Shown piece by piece: positions 9,379 through 18,124 of a DNA stretch of 64,000 nt. Every line of letters begins with the position of its first letter. Position 1 is the stretch's first letter. A model generated the notes under the pieces. It had not been told where the DNA came from. It made no database searches and was given only the letters and a program-made list of their open reading frames with translations. The translations under genes and the position numbers were made by a program. The stretch is from Stenotrophomonas sp. SAU14A_NAIMI4_5 (lineage in GTDB: Bacteria > Pseudomonadota > Gammaproteobacteria > Xanthomonadales > Xanthomonadaceae), in NCBI RefSeq assembly GCF_003086795.1, contig NZ_CP026003.1, positions 1,632,777 to 1,696,776 on the forward strand, read 5' to 3'.

Positions 9379-9475
9379 CGCCAGGCCATGCCTGGCGAGC
9401 GAAGCGGCAAGCAGGTAGGTGCCGACCGTTGGTCGGCACGCATTCGATGGTAGGTGCCGACTGTTAGTCGGCACA
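9375..9475 (+). repeat. Cluster of three GTAG REP/SMAG palindromes
   Basis: A B-type unit (GTAGCGCCAGGCCATGCCTGGCG) starts at 9375 and contributes the stop codon of the transglycosylase gene. Two A-type units follow at 9414 and 9449, the second with compensatory changes in stem and loop (GACTGTTAGTC). They precede the petABC promoter region. Confidence 0.88.
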
Positions 9476-9611
9476 CATTCGAAAGAGTTGTTGCAATGCG
9501 TTGTGTGGCGCGCGACGGTTCCGCTACACTCGCCCATGATTCAATGCGGCTCTGGCCCCCACCGGATCCGCTGGCAGCCTTAAAGCTACCTAATCAATAT
9601 CGGAGTGCCGG

Positions 9612-10232
9612 ATGGCCAACGATGGGGTACACGATCCAGTCAACACCGGACGTCGGCGTTTTCTTTCTGCCACCACAGCCGTGGTGGGCGCCGTCGGCGT
9701 CGGATTCACCGCAGTTCCTTTCATCAAATCCTGGAACCCCAGTGCCCGCGCCAAGCTTGCCGGCGCACCGGTGGTGGCCGACATCAGCGCCCTGCAGGAA
9801 GGCCAACGCCTGATCGTGGAATGGCGTGGCCAGCCGATCTGGATCGTCAAACGGTCCAAGGCGATCCTCGACGCGCTGCATGGGCTGGATGGCCGTCTCA
9901 AGGACCCAGAGTCCGGCGAGAAGGACCAGCAGCCGGACTACGTGCTCAAGCAGAACCCCGAGCTGCGTTCGATCAAGCCGGATGTCTCCGTGCTGGTCGG
10001 GCTGTGCACGCACCTGGGCTGTTCGCCTGAAATGGTGGCCGAGATCCGGCCCGAGCCGTACGACCCGCAGTGGAAGGGCGGCTACTTCTGCCCCTGCCAC
10101 AAGTCGCGCTTCGACATGTCCGGCCGCGTCTTCAAGGACGTGCCGGCGCCGATCAACCTGAAGGTGCCCGCGCACCATTACCAGGACGACAACACCATCA
10201 TCATCGGTGTCGATCCGCAGGGGGCAGCCTGA
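9612..10232 (+). CDS. petA: Ubiquinol-cytochrome c reductase iron-sulfur (Rieske) subunit
   Basis: 206 aa. A twin-arginine-like motif (GRRRFLSA, residues 13-20) precedes a single membrane anchor (VVGAVGVGFTAVP). The [2Fe-2S] ligands are intact: C132-T-H134-L-G-C137 and C160-P-C162-H163. It transfers electrons from ubiquinol to cytochrome c1. It is the first gene of petABC and overlaps petB by one base (TGATG). Confidence 0.97.
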   Translation: MANDGVHDPVNTGRRRFLSATTAVVGAVGVGFTAVPFIKSWNPSARAKLAGAPVVADISALQEGQRLIVEWRGQPIWIVKRSKAILDALHGLDGRLKDPESGEKDQQPDYVLKQNPELRSIKPDVSVLVGLCTHLGCSPEMVAEIRPEPYDPQWKGGYFCPCHKSRFDMSGRVFKDVPAPINLKVPAHHYQDDNTIIIGVDPQGAA

Positions 10233-11491
10233 TGGCCAATATCCTCGCCCGTACCGCCAGCGGCGTGGCCGACTGGGTCAACGCACGCGCGCCCGGCCTG
10301 ATGCCGGTCTACCGCAAGCACGTCAGCGAGTACTACGCACCGAAGAACTTCAACCTCTGGTACTACTTCGGCTCGCTGGCGCTGCTGGTGCTGGTCAACC
10401 AGATCGTCACCGGCATCTTCCTGACGATGCACTACAAGACCAACGCCGCCGAGGCGTTCGGTTCCATCGAATACATCATGCGGGACGTGGAGTGGGGCTG
10501 GCTGATCCGCTACATGCACTCCACCGGGGCCTCGCTGTTCTTCATCGTGGTCTACCTGCACATGTTCCGCGGCCTGATGTACGGCAGTTACCAGAAGCCG
10601 CGCGAGCTGGTGTGGATCCTTGGCATGCTGATCTACCTGGTGCTGATGGCCGAAGCCTTCATGGGCTACGTGCTGCCGTGGGGCCAGATGTCGTTCTGGG
10701 GCGCGAAGGTCATCATTTCGCTGTTCGGCGCGATACCGGTCATCGGCAACGGCCTGACCGAATGGATCATGGGCGACTACCTGCCCAGTGATGCCACGCT
10801 CAACCGCTTCTTCGCCCTGCACGTCATCGCCCTGCCGCTGGTGCTGCTGCTGCTGGTGGTGCTGCACCTGGGCGCGCTGCATGAAGTGGGTTCCAACAAC
10901 CCCGACGGTGTCGAGATCAAAAAGGGGCCCAAGGGCAACCGCTGGTCGCCGAACGCGCCGGCCGATGGCATTCCGTTCCATCCGTACTACACGCTCAAGG
11001 ATGGCGTCGGCGCCGGCTTCCTGCTGATCATCGCCGCCTTCATCATCTTCTTCGCACCGGCCTTCGGTGGCCTGTTCCTGGAGCACGACAACTTCACCGA
11101 GGCCAACCGCCTGGTGACGCCCGAGCACATCAAGCCGGTCTGGTACTACACGCCCTACTACGCGATGTTGCGCGTGGTGCCCAACAAGCTGGGCGGCGTG
11201 CTGGTGATGTTCTCGGCCATCGCGATCCTGTTCCTGGTGCCGTGGCTGGACCGTGCGAAGGTCAAGTCCTACCGCTATCGCGGCGTGCTTTCGAAGGTGC
11301 TGCTGGGCGTGTTCGCCGTGTGCTTCGTGTGGCTGGGCGTGATCGGTTCCGGCCCCGGTACCGATGCGCATGAAACCTACGTCGGGCGGGTGCTGACCTT
11401 CCTGTACTTCGCGTTCTTCATCACCATGCCGGTATGGACAAGGTTGGACAGGACCAAACCGGTACCGGAGAGGGTGACCACCCATGACTGA
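10232..11491 (+). CDS. petB: Cytochrome b subunit of the bc1 complex
   Basis: 419 aa, the full-length (not split) cytochrome b with eight or more membrane helices. The Qo-site PEWY-type stretch appears as PVWYYTPYYAM, and heme-ligand histidines lie in the helices around WLIRYMHSTGASLFF and FALHVIALPLVLLLLVVLHLGALHEVG. I chose ATG 10232, which overlaps the petA stop; the frame is open upstream only inside petA. It overlaps petC by 8 bp. Confidence 0.97.
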   Translation: MANILARTASGVADWVNARAPGLMPVYRKHVSEYYAPKNFNLWYYFGSLALLVLVNQIVTGIFLTMHYKTNAAEAFGSIEYIMRDVEWGWLIRYMHSTGASLFFIVVYLHMFRGLMYGSYQKPRELVWILGMLIYLVLMAEAFMGYVLPWGQMSFWGAKVIISLFGAIPVIGNGLTEWIMGDYLPSDATLNRFFALHVIALPLVLLLLVVLHLGALHEVGSNNPDGVEIKKGPKGNRWSPNAPADGIPFHPYYTLKDGVGAGFLLIIAAFIIFFAPAFGGLFLEHDNFTEANRLVTPEHIKPVWYYTPYYAMLRVVPNKLGGVLVMFSAIAILFLVPWLDRAKVKSYRYRGVLSKVLLGVFAVCFVWLGVIGSGPGTDAHETYVGRVLTFLYFAFFITMPVWTRLDRTKPVPERVTTHD

Positions 11492-12233
11492 TCGCTGGAT
11501 GGTCCGGCTGGCCCTGACGGCCACCCTGATGCTGGGCAGTTTCCTGGCCTCCGCCGCCGAAGGTGGCACCAAGCTGCTGCAGGCCGGCAACGACCTCGGT
11601 GACCGCGCATCGCTGCAGCGCGGTGCGCAGCTGTACATGAACTACTGTTCCGGCTGCCATGCGCTGAAGTACCTGCGCTATTCGCGCATGGCGCAGGACC
11701 TGGGCCTGAGCGAGGAAGAGGTGATGGCCAACCTCAACTTCACCGGCTCGACGATCGGCGACCCGATCCCGGTGGCGATGCCCAAGGAACAGGCGGAGAA
11801 GTGGTTCGGCAAGATGCCGCCGGACCTCAGCCTGATCTCGCGGGTGCGCGGCAGCGACTGGGTCTACACCTACCTCAAGTCGTTCTACCTGGACAGCAGC
11901 CGGCCGCTGGGCTGGAACAACGCCCTGTTCGCCAACGCATCCATGCCCAATCCGCTGTGGGAGATGCAGGGCCTGCAGCACGCGGTGCATGGCAAGGCCG
12001 AGGCGCCGGGCATGGATCCGCCGGTCACCGGGCTGCGCCTGGAAACGCCGGGCAACGTCGATGCCGGGCAGTACGACCAGGCCGTGCGGGACATCACCAA
12101 CTTCCTTGAGTACGCCGGTGAACCGGCCGCCTTGAAGCGCCAGCAGCTGGGCGTGTGGGTGATCCTGTTCCTGGCCCTGCTGACCTTCCTGCTGTACCTG
12201 CTGAAGAAGGAATACTGGAAGGACGTGCACTGA
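11484..12233 (+). CDS. petC: Cytochrome c1 subunit of the bc1 complex
   Basis: 249 aa. Signal peptide (LALTATLMLGSFLASAA), heme c motif C55-SG-C58-H59, and a C-terminal membrane anchor (GVWVILFLALLTFLLYLLKK) ending in a basic tail. The Met ligand probably lies in NASMPNPLWEMQG. It is the last gene of the petABC operon, whose start overlaps petB. Confidence 0.97.
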   Translation: MTDRWMVRLALTATLMLGSFLASAAEGGTKLLQAGNDLGDRASLQRGAQLYMNYCSGCHALKYLRYSRMAQDLGLSEEEVMANLNFTGSTIGDPIPVAMPKEQAEKWFGKMPPDLSLISRVRGSDWVYTYLKSFYLDSSRPLGWNNALFANASMPNPLWEMQGLQHAVHGKAEAPGMDPPVTGLRLETPGNVDAGQYDQAVRDITNFLEYAGEPAALKRQQLGVWVILFLALLTFLLYLLKKEYWKDVH

Positions 12234-12261
12234 TTCTGCTGCCGGCACGACGCAAAGCCTA

Positions 12262-12325
12262 TTGGCTTTTGTGATGCTCGGTTGCACACTCGGGGAGGAG
12301 TCGACCGCCAGCACGGTGCTGGCGG
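12262..12325 (+). promoter_or_regulatory. Predicted sspA promoter and leader hairpin
   Basis: TTGGCT (12262-12267), a 17-bp spacer and CACACT (12285-12290) make a plausible sigma-70 promoter. In the leader lies a perfect hairpin, CCGCCAGCAC-G-GTGCTGGCGG (12305-12325), with no T-run, ending about 40 nt before the sspA start. It could stabilise the mRNA or bind a protein. Confidence 0.45.
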
Positions 12326-12367
12326 CGCCGATGCGGCAGGCGGTCTCCTGTCGTGGGAGAGCCTTTG

Positions 12368-13003
12368 ATGGCGGCGAGCGTACGCATGCGCAATACACTG
12401 ACGCTGTTTTCCTCGAACGATGATGTCCTGTGCCACCGGGTCCGCCTGGTCCTGGCGGCCAAAGGGGTCAGCTATGACTCCGTTGCTGTCGATCCGCAGA
12501 ACCCGCCTGAAGATCTGATCGACCTCAATCCCTACCACTCGGTGCCGACCCTGGTCGAGCGCGAGCTGGTGCTGTACGCCGCCTCGGTGGTCAGCGAGTA
12601 CCTCGACGAGCGCTATCCGCATCCGCCGCTGATGCCGGTCGATCCGCTCTCGCGTGCGCGCATCCGCCTGGCCATGCTGCGCATCGAGCACGACTGGGTG
12701 CCGCAGGTGCAGGCCATCCAGCTGGGCAACAAGACCCAGGCCGAAGCCGGTCGTAAGCGCCTGAAGGAACTGCTGACCGCCTCGCTGCCGCTGTTCAAGG
12801 CCAGCAAGTTCTTCCTCAACCCGGAAATGAGCCTGGCCGACTGTGCGATGGCTCCGATCATCTGGCGGCTGCAGTCGCTGGACGTGCCGCTGCCCAAGGA
12901 TGGCAAGGCCATCGAGGACTACGGCAACCGCATCTTCCGCCACCCCGGTTTCGTCCGCAGCCTGACCGACCAGGAAAAGAAGCTGCGCGACCTGCCGGGC
13001 TGA
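12368..13003 (+). CDS. sspA: Stringent starvation protein A homologue (GST-fold RNA polymerase-associated)
   Basis: 211 aa. A GST-like N-terminal domain (LTLFSSNDDVLCHRVRLVLAAKGVSYD, LNPYHSVPTLV) and an all-helical C-terminal domain match SspA, which binds RNA polymerase and acts in stationary phase and acid response. ATG 12368 is preferred over an in-frame ATG at 12353 because GGGAGAG sits at the right distance. The sspB gene follows, and petABC upstream is the usual arrangement. Confidence 0.93.
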   Translation: MAASVRMRNTLTLFSSNDDVLCHRVRLVLAAKGVSYDSVAVDPQNPPEDLIDLNPYHSVPTLVERELVLYAASVVSEYLDERYPHPPLMPVDPLSRARIRLAMLRIEHDWVPQVQAIQLGNKTQAEAGRKRLKELLTASLPLFKASKFFLNPEMSLADCAMAPIIWRLQSLDVPLPKDGKAIEDYGNRIFRHPGFVRSLTDQEKKLRDLPG

Positions 13004-13088
13004 TCCCGGCGGGCGCATTCCGTCTGCATGCCCACCGGCGTGCAGGCGATCCGCCCCGGCAGGGGCGTCGGGCGCGTACACTTCACGC

Positions 13089-13556
13089 ATGACCGACGAC
13101 TTCTTCCACATGACCAGCCACCGCCCGTACCTGCTGCGGGCGCTGGTGGAATGGATCAACGACAACCAGCTGACCCCGCACATCCTGGTCGATGCCGGCG
13201 TTCCGGGCGTCCAGGTGCCGCCTTCGGCGGTGAAGGATGGCCGCGTGGTGCTCAACATCGCCGAGCGCGCGGTGGTGCAGCTGATGATCAACAACGAGAT
13301 GGTGAGCTTCTCGGCCCGCTTCTCCGGTACCAGCTATCCGGTGCAGGTGCCGATCAGTGCGGTGCTGGCCGTGTACGCGCGCGAGACCGGGCAGGGCATG
13401 GCGCTGCCGGACGATATTCCGGGTACCGAACCGGCACCGACCAGCGACGAGCTGCTGCACGAAGGCGAGACCCCGTCGGATGACACGCCGCCGGACGACC
13501 GCCCGCCGACCACGCCGCCGCCGAAGGGCCGCCCGACGCTGCGCGTTGTGAAGTAA
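13089..13556 (+). CDS. sspB: ClpXP adaptor SspB
   Basis: 155 aa. The globular ssrA-tag-binding domain covers residues about 6-110 (RPYLLRALVEWINDNQLTPHILVDAG, LNIAERAV). A long acidic and proline-rich disordered tail ends in LRVVK, the ClpX-binding XB peptide. It delivers ssrA-tagged proteins to ClpXP. The start ATG is 85 bp after sspA. Confidence 0.95.
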   Translation: MTDDFFHMTSHRPYLLRALVEWINDNQLTPHILVDAGVPGVQVPPSAVKDGRVVLNIAERAVVQLMINNEMVSFSARFSGTSYPVQVPISAVLAVYARETGQGMALPDDIPGTEPAPTSDELLHEGETPSDDTPPDDRPPTTPPPKGRPTLRVVK

Positions 13557-13557
13557 C

Positions 13558-13642
13558 GGTAGGTGCCGACAAGCAACGGTAGGTGCCGACCGTTGGTCGG
13601 CACTCCATAAAGCAACGGTGGGTGCCGACCGTTGGTCGGCAC
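13558..13642 (+). repeat. Three GTAG REP/SMAG units, the first truncated
   Basis: A half unit GGTAGGTGCCGAC at 13558 lacks its second stem arm. Two complete A-type units follow at 13578 and 13618 (the latter with GGTGGG instead of GGTAGG). All are separated by the same AAGCAACGG spacer, so the array grew as a tandem of unit plus spacer. Confidence 0.88.
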
Positions 13643-13665
13643 GCTTCTGCCCGGCGCTACCGGGT

Positions 13666-14016
13666 TCAGACGTCCTCTGCGTCTTCCACATCCGCGCGGA
13701 TCTGGCTGATCCGCGCCGCACCCGGGCCGGTGAACGAGACCAGCTGGTCGCCGCGCAGCACCATGCGGCCGACGTGGCGATCGATGCCGTCGTAGGAATA
13801 CTCGAACTTGAAGGTGCGCTCGAAGCCGAGCCGCCCATCCTCGCCGCGCGACAGGCGCATGCCGGTGGCGTGCACTGCCTGGTCCAGCCACTGCACGTCG
13901 GCGGCGCGGCAGGCATTGCGGCCAAGTTCGATGGCACGTTCGGCGGCGGAACGCGCGGCGTTCCAGAAGAAGTAGACGATGCCGCCGGCAATCAGCAGCA
14001 ACAACAGGGTAGGCAT
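13666..14016 (-). CDS. DUF3301 family membrane-anchored protein
   Basis: 116 aa. One N-terminal membrane helix (MPTLLLLLIAGGIVYFFWN) is followed by a soluble domain with RNACRAADVQWLDQAVHATGMRLSRGEDGRLGFERTFKFEYSYDG, which I recognise as the DUF3301 pattern. Function unknown. ATG 14016 begins the hydrophobic helix; an upstream in-frame ATG at 14046 adds only basic residues. The gene lies about 70 bp downstream of the DUF2272 gene on the same strand. Confidence 0.8.
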   Translation of the reverse strand: MPTLLLLLIAGGIVYFFWNAARSAAERAIELGRNACRAADVQWLDQAVHATGMRLSRGEDGRLGFERTFKFEYSYDGIDRHVGRMVLRGDQLVSFTGPGAARISQIRADVEDAEDV

Positions 14017-14084
14017 GGCGTCACGCGTGCAGGGTCGATCCCGCAAAGATGGCGGCGAACGCGCAGCGGATCAAGCCACCCCGC

Positions 14085-15023
14085 TCATTGTCCGTTCGTG
14101 GCTGGCGTGACCGGCGGCGGTGCCACCCTCGATGCCGGAGCCGTCAGCTGCAGGAGTGCCGCCCAGTCCTGACGGTTGAAGCTGCATTCGTCCTCGCGGC
14201 CGGGCGTGCAGCTGGGGTCGATGCCGGTGCTGCTGCGATCGCGCGCGGGCGGCAGCTGGATGAGGCCCGTGCGGTCCAGCTGCAGCAGGCGCATGGCCAC
14301 GGTGTTCATCACGTTGCCGCCCACCAGGTACAGGGTCTGGTCGCCGCCGAGGTTGGCCGCCACCACGACTTCGCAATGCGATTTCCAGTGACCGACCGAG
14401 CCGTTGCCCAGCGCCTTCACCAGCCCGCTGTAGCTCAGCGTGCTGCTGCGGTCGCGCAGGAAGCACAGCAGGTCGCCCGGTGCCGGCTTGGCCGTGGCCG
14501 GATCCACCAGCCGGTACGGCACCCCGGAAGGCCCCGCTTGGTAGGCGGCGCGGATGTAGTCGATATGCCGCGGCGAAGTGGTGAAGCCCGGCACGCCGGC
14601 GCGGGTCATCACCCAGGAAATGAACGCGGCCGACCACGGGTTGTCGACCAGGAAGGCGCGGCAGTCGCTGTCGGTGTAGCGCGTGCCCAGCGGCGCCAGG
14701 CAGCTGCTGGCGCCGGGAATGCTGCCCATCGCGTTGAGCGTGCCGCTGTCGCGCCAGTAGCTGGCCACGCGCTGCCAGGCGATCAGGCCGTTGTCGGCCA
14801 GGTTCTCGTTCTCCGCTTCGGTGACGCTGAGGCTGGCCGCGCGCCCCTCGCGGTCGATGAAGGGGCGGTACCAGAGCCGATGTTCATTGCAGGCAGCATT
14901 GCGGATGGAGATCGCCAGCGGACTGAGGCCGAAGCGGGGTGGCACGTCGCAGGCTTCGGCGGCGGCGGCTGACAGCGGCGCGGCGGCCAGCAGCAGGCAG
15001 GCAGGCAACAGCATCCGGCGCAT
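14085..15023 (-). CDS. DUF2272 secreted protein
   Basis: 312 aa. A signal peptide (MRRMLLPACLLLAAAPLSAAAA) is followed by a DUF2272 domain (NPWSAAFISWVMTRAGVPGF, KPAPGDLLCFLRDR, GHWKSHCEVVVAA), which resembles an NlpC/P60-like or CHAP-like papain fold. It contains many cysteines, consistent with periplasmic disulfides. AGGAG lies 7 nt before the start. A cell-wall hydrolase or amidase role is possible but unproven. Confidence 0.82.
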   Translation of the reverse strand: MRRMLLPACLLLAAAPLSAAAAEACDVPPRFGLSPLAISIRNAACNEHRLWYRPFIDREGRAASLSVTEAENENLADNGLIAWQRVASYWRDSGTLNAMGSIPGASSCLAPLGTRYTDSDCRAFLVDNPWSAAFISWVMTRAGVPGFTTSPRHIDYIRAAYQAGPSGVPYRLVDPATAKPAPGDLLCFLRDRSSTLSYSGLVKALGNGSVGHWKSHCEVVVAANLGGDQTLYLVGGNVMNTVAMRLLQLDRTGLIQLPPARDRSSTGIDPSCTPGREDECSFNRQDWAALLQLTAPASRVAPPPVTPATNGQ

Positions 15024-15095
15024 GCGCGGCTCCTGTGGGGGATGGCCGCAGCGTCGCAGAGGCAGGCGTAGCCGAATCGTGAAGGACTCGGAACC

Positions 15096-15123
15096 GGTAG
15101 CGCCGGGCCATGCCCGGCGAGCG
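15096..15123 (+). repeat. GTAG REP/SMAG palindrome, subfamily B
   Basis: GGTAGCGCCGGGC-CAT-GCCCGGCGAGCG lies between the DUF2272 gene and nadC. Stem CGCCGGGC/GCCCGGCG with a CAT loop. Confidence 0.88.
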
Positions 15124-15177
15124 AAGCGGCAGCTCGAGGGGCAGCCGAGCGTGGGCTCGGCTTTACAGGATCCACCC

Positions 15178-16032
15178 TCAACCCGGCGGCGGCCCCAGCT
15201 TCAGCGACAGGTCGATCGCCTGCACGTGCTTGGTCAGGCCGCCGATGGAAATGCAGTCCACGCCGTCCTCGGCAATCGCGCGCAATCCCTCCAGGCCGAC
15301 ACTGCCGGAGACTTCCAGTGGAATGCGCCCAGCGGTGATGCGCACGGCCTCGCGGCGCAGCGCGGCATCGAAGTCGTCCAGCAGGATGCGCTCGCAGCCG
15401 GCATCCAGTGCCTGCTGCAGCTGCTCCAGGTCTTCCACCTCCACCACCAGCGGCAACGACGGCCACTGCTGGCGCGCGGCAGCCACGGCGGCTGGCAGCG
15501 AGCCGGCGGCGCGGATGTGGTTTTCCTTCAGCATCACCGTGTCGTACAGGCCGAAGCGGTGGTTGTCACCGCCGCCGCAGCGCACCGCGTACTTCTGCGC
15601 GAGGCGCAGGCCGGGCAGGGTCTTGCGGGTATCGAGGATGCGCGTGCCGGTGCCGGCCACGGCGGCCACGTAGCGGGCGGTGGTGGTGGCGGTGCCGGAC
15701 AGGGTCTGCAGGAAATTCAGCGAGGTGCGCTCGGCGCTGACCAGGCTGCGGCTGCGCCCGTGCAGCAGGGCCAGCACAGTGCCGGCGGCGACGCGGTCGC
15801 CCTCGGCCACGCGCCATTCGATGCGCACGTCCGGGTCGAGCGCCCGATGGGTGGCGTCGAACCAGGGGCGGCCTGCGATCACCGCATCATCCTGCTTGCA
15901 CAGCAGGTAGGCGCTGTCGGCCTGGTCGGGCAGCAGGGCGGCGGTGACGTCACCGCTGCCCAGGTCCTCGGCCAACGCGCGGGCGACATCGGCCGCGACG
16001 TGGGCCGCATCCGGCGTCGGCAGGGCGGTCAT
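15178..16032 (-). CDS. nadC: Nicotinate-nucleotide diphosphorylase (quinolinate phosphoribosyltransferase)
   Basis: 284 aa. Family landmarks are visible: GSGDVTAALLPD near the N-terminus, DTRKTLPGLRLAQKYAVRCGGGDNHR in the active site, ILLDDF, and GSVGLEGLRAIAEDGVDCISIGGLTKH at the phosphate-binding end. It converts quinolinate and PRPP to nicotinate mononucleotide in de novo NAD synthesis. The start overlaps the stop of the upstream Trm112-like gene by 4 bp. Confidence 0.96.
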   Translation of the reverse strand: MTALPTPDAAHVAADVARALAEDLGSGDVTAALLPDQADSAYLLCKQDDAVIAGRPWFDATHRALDPDVRIEWRVAEGDRVAAGTVLALLHGRSRSLVSAERTSLNFLQTLSGTATTTARYVAAVAGTGTRILDTRKTLPGLRLAQKYAVRCGGGDNHRFGLYDTVMLKENHIRAAGSLPAAVAAARQQWPSLPLVVEVEDLEQLQQALDAGCERILLDDFDAALRREAVRITAGRIPLEVSGSVGLEGLRAIAEDGVDCISIGGLTKHVQAIDLSLKLGPPPG

Positions 16033-16298
16033 GCGGCGGGGAAGTCGGCGATCTGCGCGGTCGGGATGGCCTCTTCGGCCAGCAGCACCGGAATGCCGTC
16101 GTCGACCCGGAACACCTGCTTGCGGTCGCGGGTGACCAGCGCTTCGCGCAGCGGCTGGGCCAGCGGGTTGCCGTCGGCCTTGTTGACCGAGCCGGCGGAA
16201 ATAGCCTTGTTGAGGGCTTCCAGGCCCTTGCCATCCAGCAGGGACAGGGGCTGGCGGGTGTCCGGCGACACCAGCAGGTCAAGCAGCTTGCGATCCAT
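16029..16298 (-). CDS. Trm112-like small protein (YcaR/UPF0434 family)
   Basis: 89 aa. It contains the LLDLLVSPDTRQPLSLLDG start and the DDGIPVLLAEEAI signature of the Trm112/YcaR family. Unlike classical Trm112 zinc-ribbon members, there are no cysteines. In E. coli and Pseudomonas the homologue sits between lpxK and kdsB; here it is coupled by a 4-bp overlap to nadC, and lpxK-kdsB at about 46800 lack it. Confidence 0.85.
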   Translation of the reverse strand: MDRKLLDLLVSPDTRQPLSLLDGKGLEALNKAISAGSVNKADGNPLAQPLREALVTRDRKQVFRVDDGIPVLLAEEAIPTAQIADFPAA

Positions 16299-16356
16299 GG
16301 TTCTTCGTCTTGCGTGGAAGACGGCTAGAATACGTCTTTAAGGCAGGTGACGGCCA

Positions 16357-16860
16357 ATGACCCCCAACCCGATCGCGCCGCTTGTCGGCATCGTCATGGG
16401 TTCCCGCTCCGACTGGGAAACCATGCAGCACGCCGCCCAGAAGCTTGAAGCCCTGGGTGTTCCGTTCGAAGTGAAGGTGGTCTCCGCCCACCGCACCCCG
16501 GACGTATTGTTCAGCTACGCAGAAGAAGCGGGCCCGCGCGGCCTGCGCGCGATCATCGCCGGTGCCGGCGGGGCCGCGCACCTGCCGGGCATGATCGCCG
16601 CCAAGACCGCCGTGCCGGTGCTGGGCGTGCCGGTGCAGTCCAAGGCCCTCAACGGCATGGATTCGCTGCTGTCGATCGTGCAGATGCCGGCCGGCATTCC
16701 GGTCGCCACCTTCGCCATCGGCAATGCGGGCGCGTCCAACGCGGCGCTGTTCGCCGCGGCGATGCTGGCCAGCGACCAGCCGGCCATCGGTCAGGCGCTG
16801 GAGGCCTTCCGCACCCGCCAGACCGAAGATGTCATGGCCCACGACGATCCGCGCCAATGA
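16357..16860 (+). CDS. purE: N5-carboxyaminoimidazole ribonucleotide mutase
   Basis: 167 aa. Class I PurE motifs: [21 protein letters not shown] and [17 protein letters not shown]. It rearranges N5-CAIR to CAIR in purine synthesis, the step after PurK. It overlaps purK as ATGA. A TAGAAT -10-like box at 16326-16331 lies between it and the divergent Trm112-like gene. Confidence 0.96.
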   Translation: MTPNPIAPLVGIVMGSRSDWETMQHAAQKLEALGVPFEVKVVSAHRTPDVLFSYAEEAGPRGLRAIIAGAGGAAHLPGMIAAKTAVPVLGVPVQSKALNGMDSLLSIVQMPAGIPVATFAIGNAGASNAALFAAAMLASDQPAIGQALEAFRTRQTEDVMAHDDPRQ

Positions 16861-18005
16861 GCCTGACCGTCGGCATCCTGGGCGGCGGACAGCTCGCCCG
16901 CATGATGGTCCTGGCCGGTGCGCCGCTGGGGCTGCGCTTCGAGCTGTACGACCCGGCGGTCGACGCCTGCAGCGGCCCGCTGGCGCCGCTCACCGTGGCG
17001 GCGTTCGATGATCGCAAGGCCCTGGCCGAGTTTGCCGCCAAGGTCGACGTGGTCACCTTCGATTTCGAGAACGTGCCGGCCGACAGTGCGCAGTGGCTGG
17101 CCGACCAGGTGCCGGTCTACCCGCCGCCGTCGGCGCTGGCCGTCGCGCAGGATCGGCTGAGCGAGAAGACCCTGTTCCAGCAGCTGGGCATTCCGCTGCC
17201 GGCCTTCGCCGATATCCGCAGCCGTGACGAGCTGGCCGCGAAGGCCGCCGAGTTCGGCCTGCCGTGCATCCTCAAGACCCGCCGCCTGGGTTATGACGGC
17301 AAGGGCCAGTTCCGCCTGCGCAGCGAGGCGGACATCGACGCCGCATGGGACGCCCTCGGCGCCCAGGTCGAGCGCACCGGCCTGATCCTGGAGGGCTTCG
17401 TCGCCTTCCAGCGCGAAGTCAGCGTGGTCGCCGTGCGCGGCCGTGATGGAAGCTTCCAGGCGTGGCCGGTCACCGGCAACTGGCATGTCGATGGCGTGCT
17501 GTCGGCCAGCGTGGCCCCGGCCGTGCTGTCCGATGCCGAGCATGAGGCGGCGATTGGTTATGCGCGCCGCGTGGCCGAGCACCTGGGCTACGTGGGTGTG
17601 TTCGCGCTGGAGCTGTTCTGCCGCGATGGCGAGCTGCTGGCCAACGAGATGGCACCGCGCGTGCACAACTCCGGCCACTGGACCATCGAAGGCAGCGAGA
17701 CCTCGCAGTTCGAGAACCACCTGCGCGCCGTGCTGGGCCTGCCGCTGGGCAGCACCCGCATGCTCGGCCATGCCTGCATGCTGAACTGGCTGGGCGCGAT
17801 GCCCGATCCGGCGCCGGTGCTGGGCCAGGCCAGTGGCCATTGGCATGACTATGGCAAGCAGCCGCGCGACGGCCGCAAGGTCGGCCATGCCACGCTGCGT
17901 GATGATGATGCCGAAGCACTGGCCGATGCGGTGCTGCAGGTCGGCCTGGAGCTGGACCGCCAGGACCAGGTGGCGCCAGCGGTGCACGCGCTGCGCAACC
18001 GCTGA
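16857..18005 (+). CDS. purK: N5-carboxyaminoimidazole ribonucleotide synthase
   Basis: 382 aa ATP-grasp enzyme converting AIR, bicarbonate and ATP to N5-CAIR. The N-terminal [12 protein letters not shown] is characteristic. The ATP-grasp core includes [28 protein letters not shown] and [28 protein letters not shown]. Its start overlaps the purE stop. Confidence 0.96.
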   Translation: MSLTVGILGGGQLARMMVLAGAPLGLRFELYDPAVDACSGPLAPLTVAAFDDRKALAEFAAKVDVVTFDFENVPADSAQWLADQVPVYPPPSALAVAQDRLSEKTLFQQLGIPLPAFADIRSRDELAAKAAEFGLPCILKTRRLGYDGKGQFRLRSEADIDAAWDALGAQVERTGLILEGFVAFQREVSVVAVRGRDGSFQAWPVTGNWHVDGVLSASVAPAVLSDAEHEAAIGYARRVAEHLGYVGVFALELFCRDGELLANEMAPRVHNSGHWTIEGSETSQFENHLRAVLGLPLGSTRMLGHACMLNWLGAMPDPAPVLGQASGHWHDYGKQPRDGRKVGHATLRDDDAEALADAVLQVGLELDRQDQVAPAVHALRNR

Positions 18006-18017
18006 ATCGGCTGAATC

Positions 18018-18121
18018 GGGTAGTGCCGGCCGCTGGCCGGCAAGGGCCGCGCGATGTCGGTAGCGCCGGGCCATGCCCGGCGGCACGCCATCCCGGCAGT
18101 GCCCGCCGCTGGCCGGCAGGC
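18018..18121 (+). repeat. Three GTAG-type palindromes of two subfamilies
   Basis: A C-type unit (GTAGTGCCGGCC-GCT-GGCCGGCA) starts at 18018, a B-type unit (GGTAGCGCCGGGCCATGCCCGGCGG) at 18059, and a degenerate C-type unit (GGCAGTGCCCGCCGCTGGCCGGCA) at 18095. They fill the convergent gap between purK and sodB. Confidence 0.85.
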
Positions 18122-18124
18122 GCC

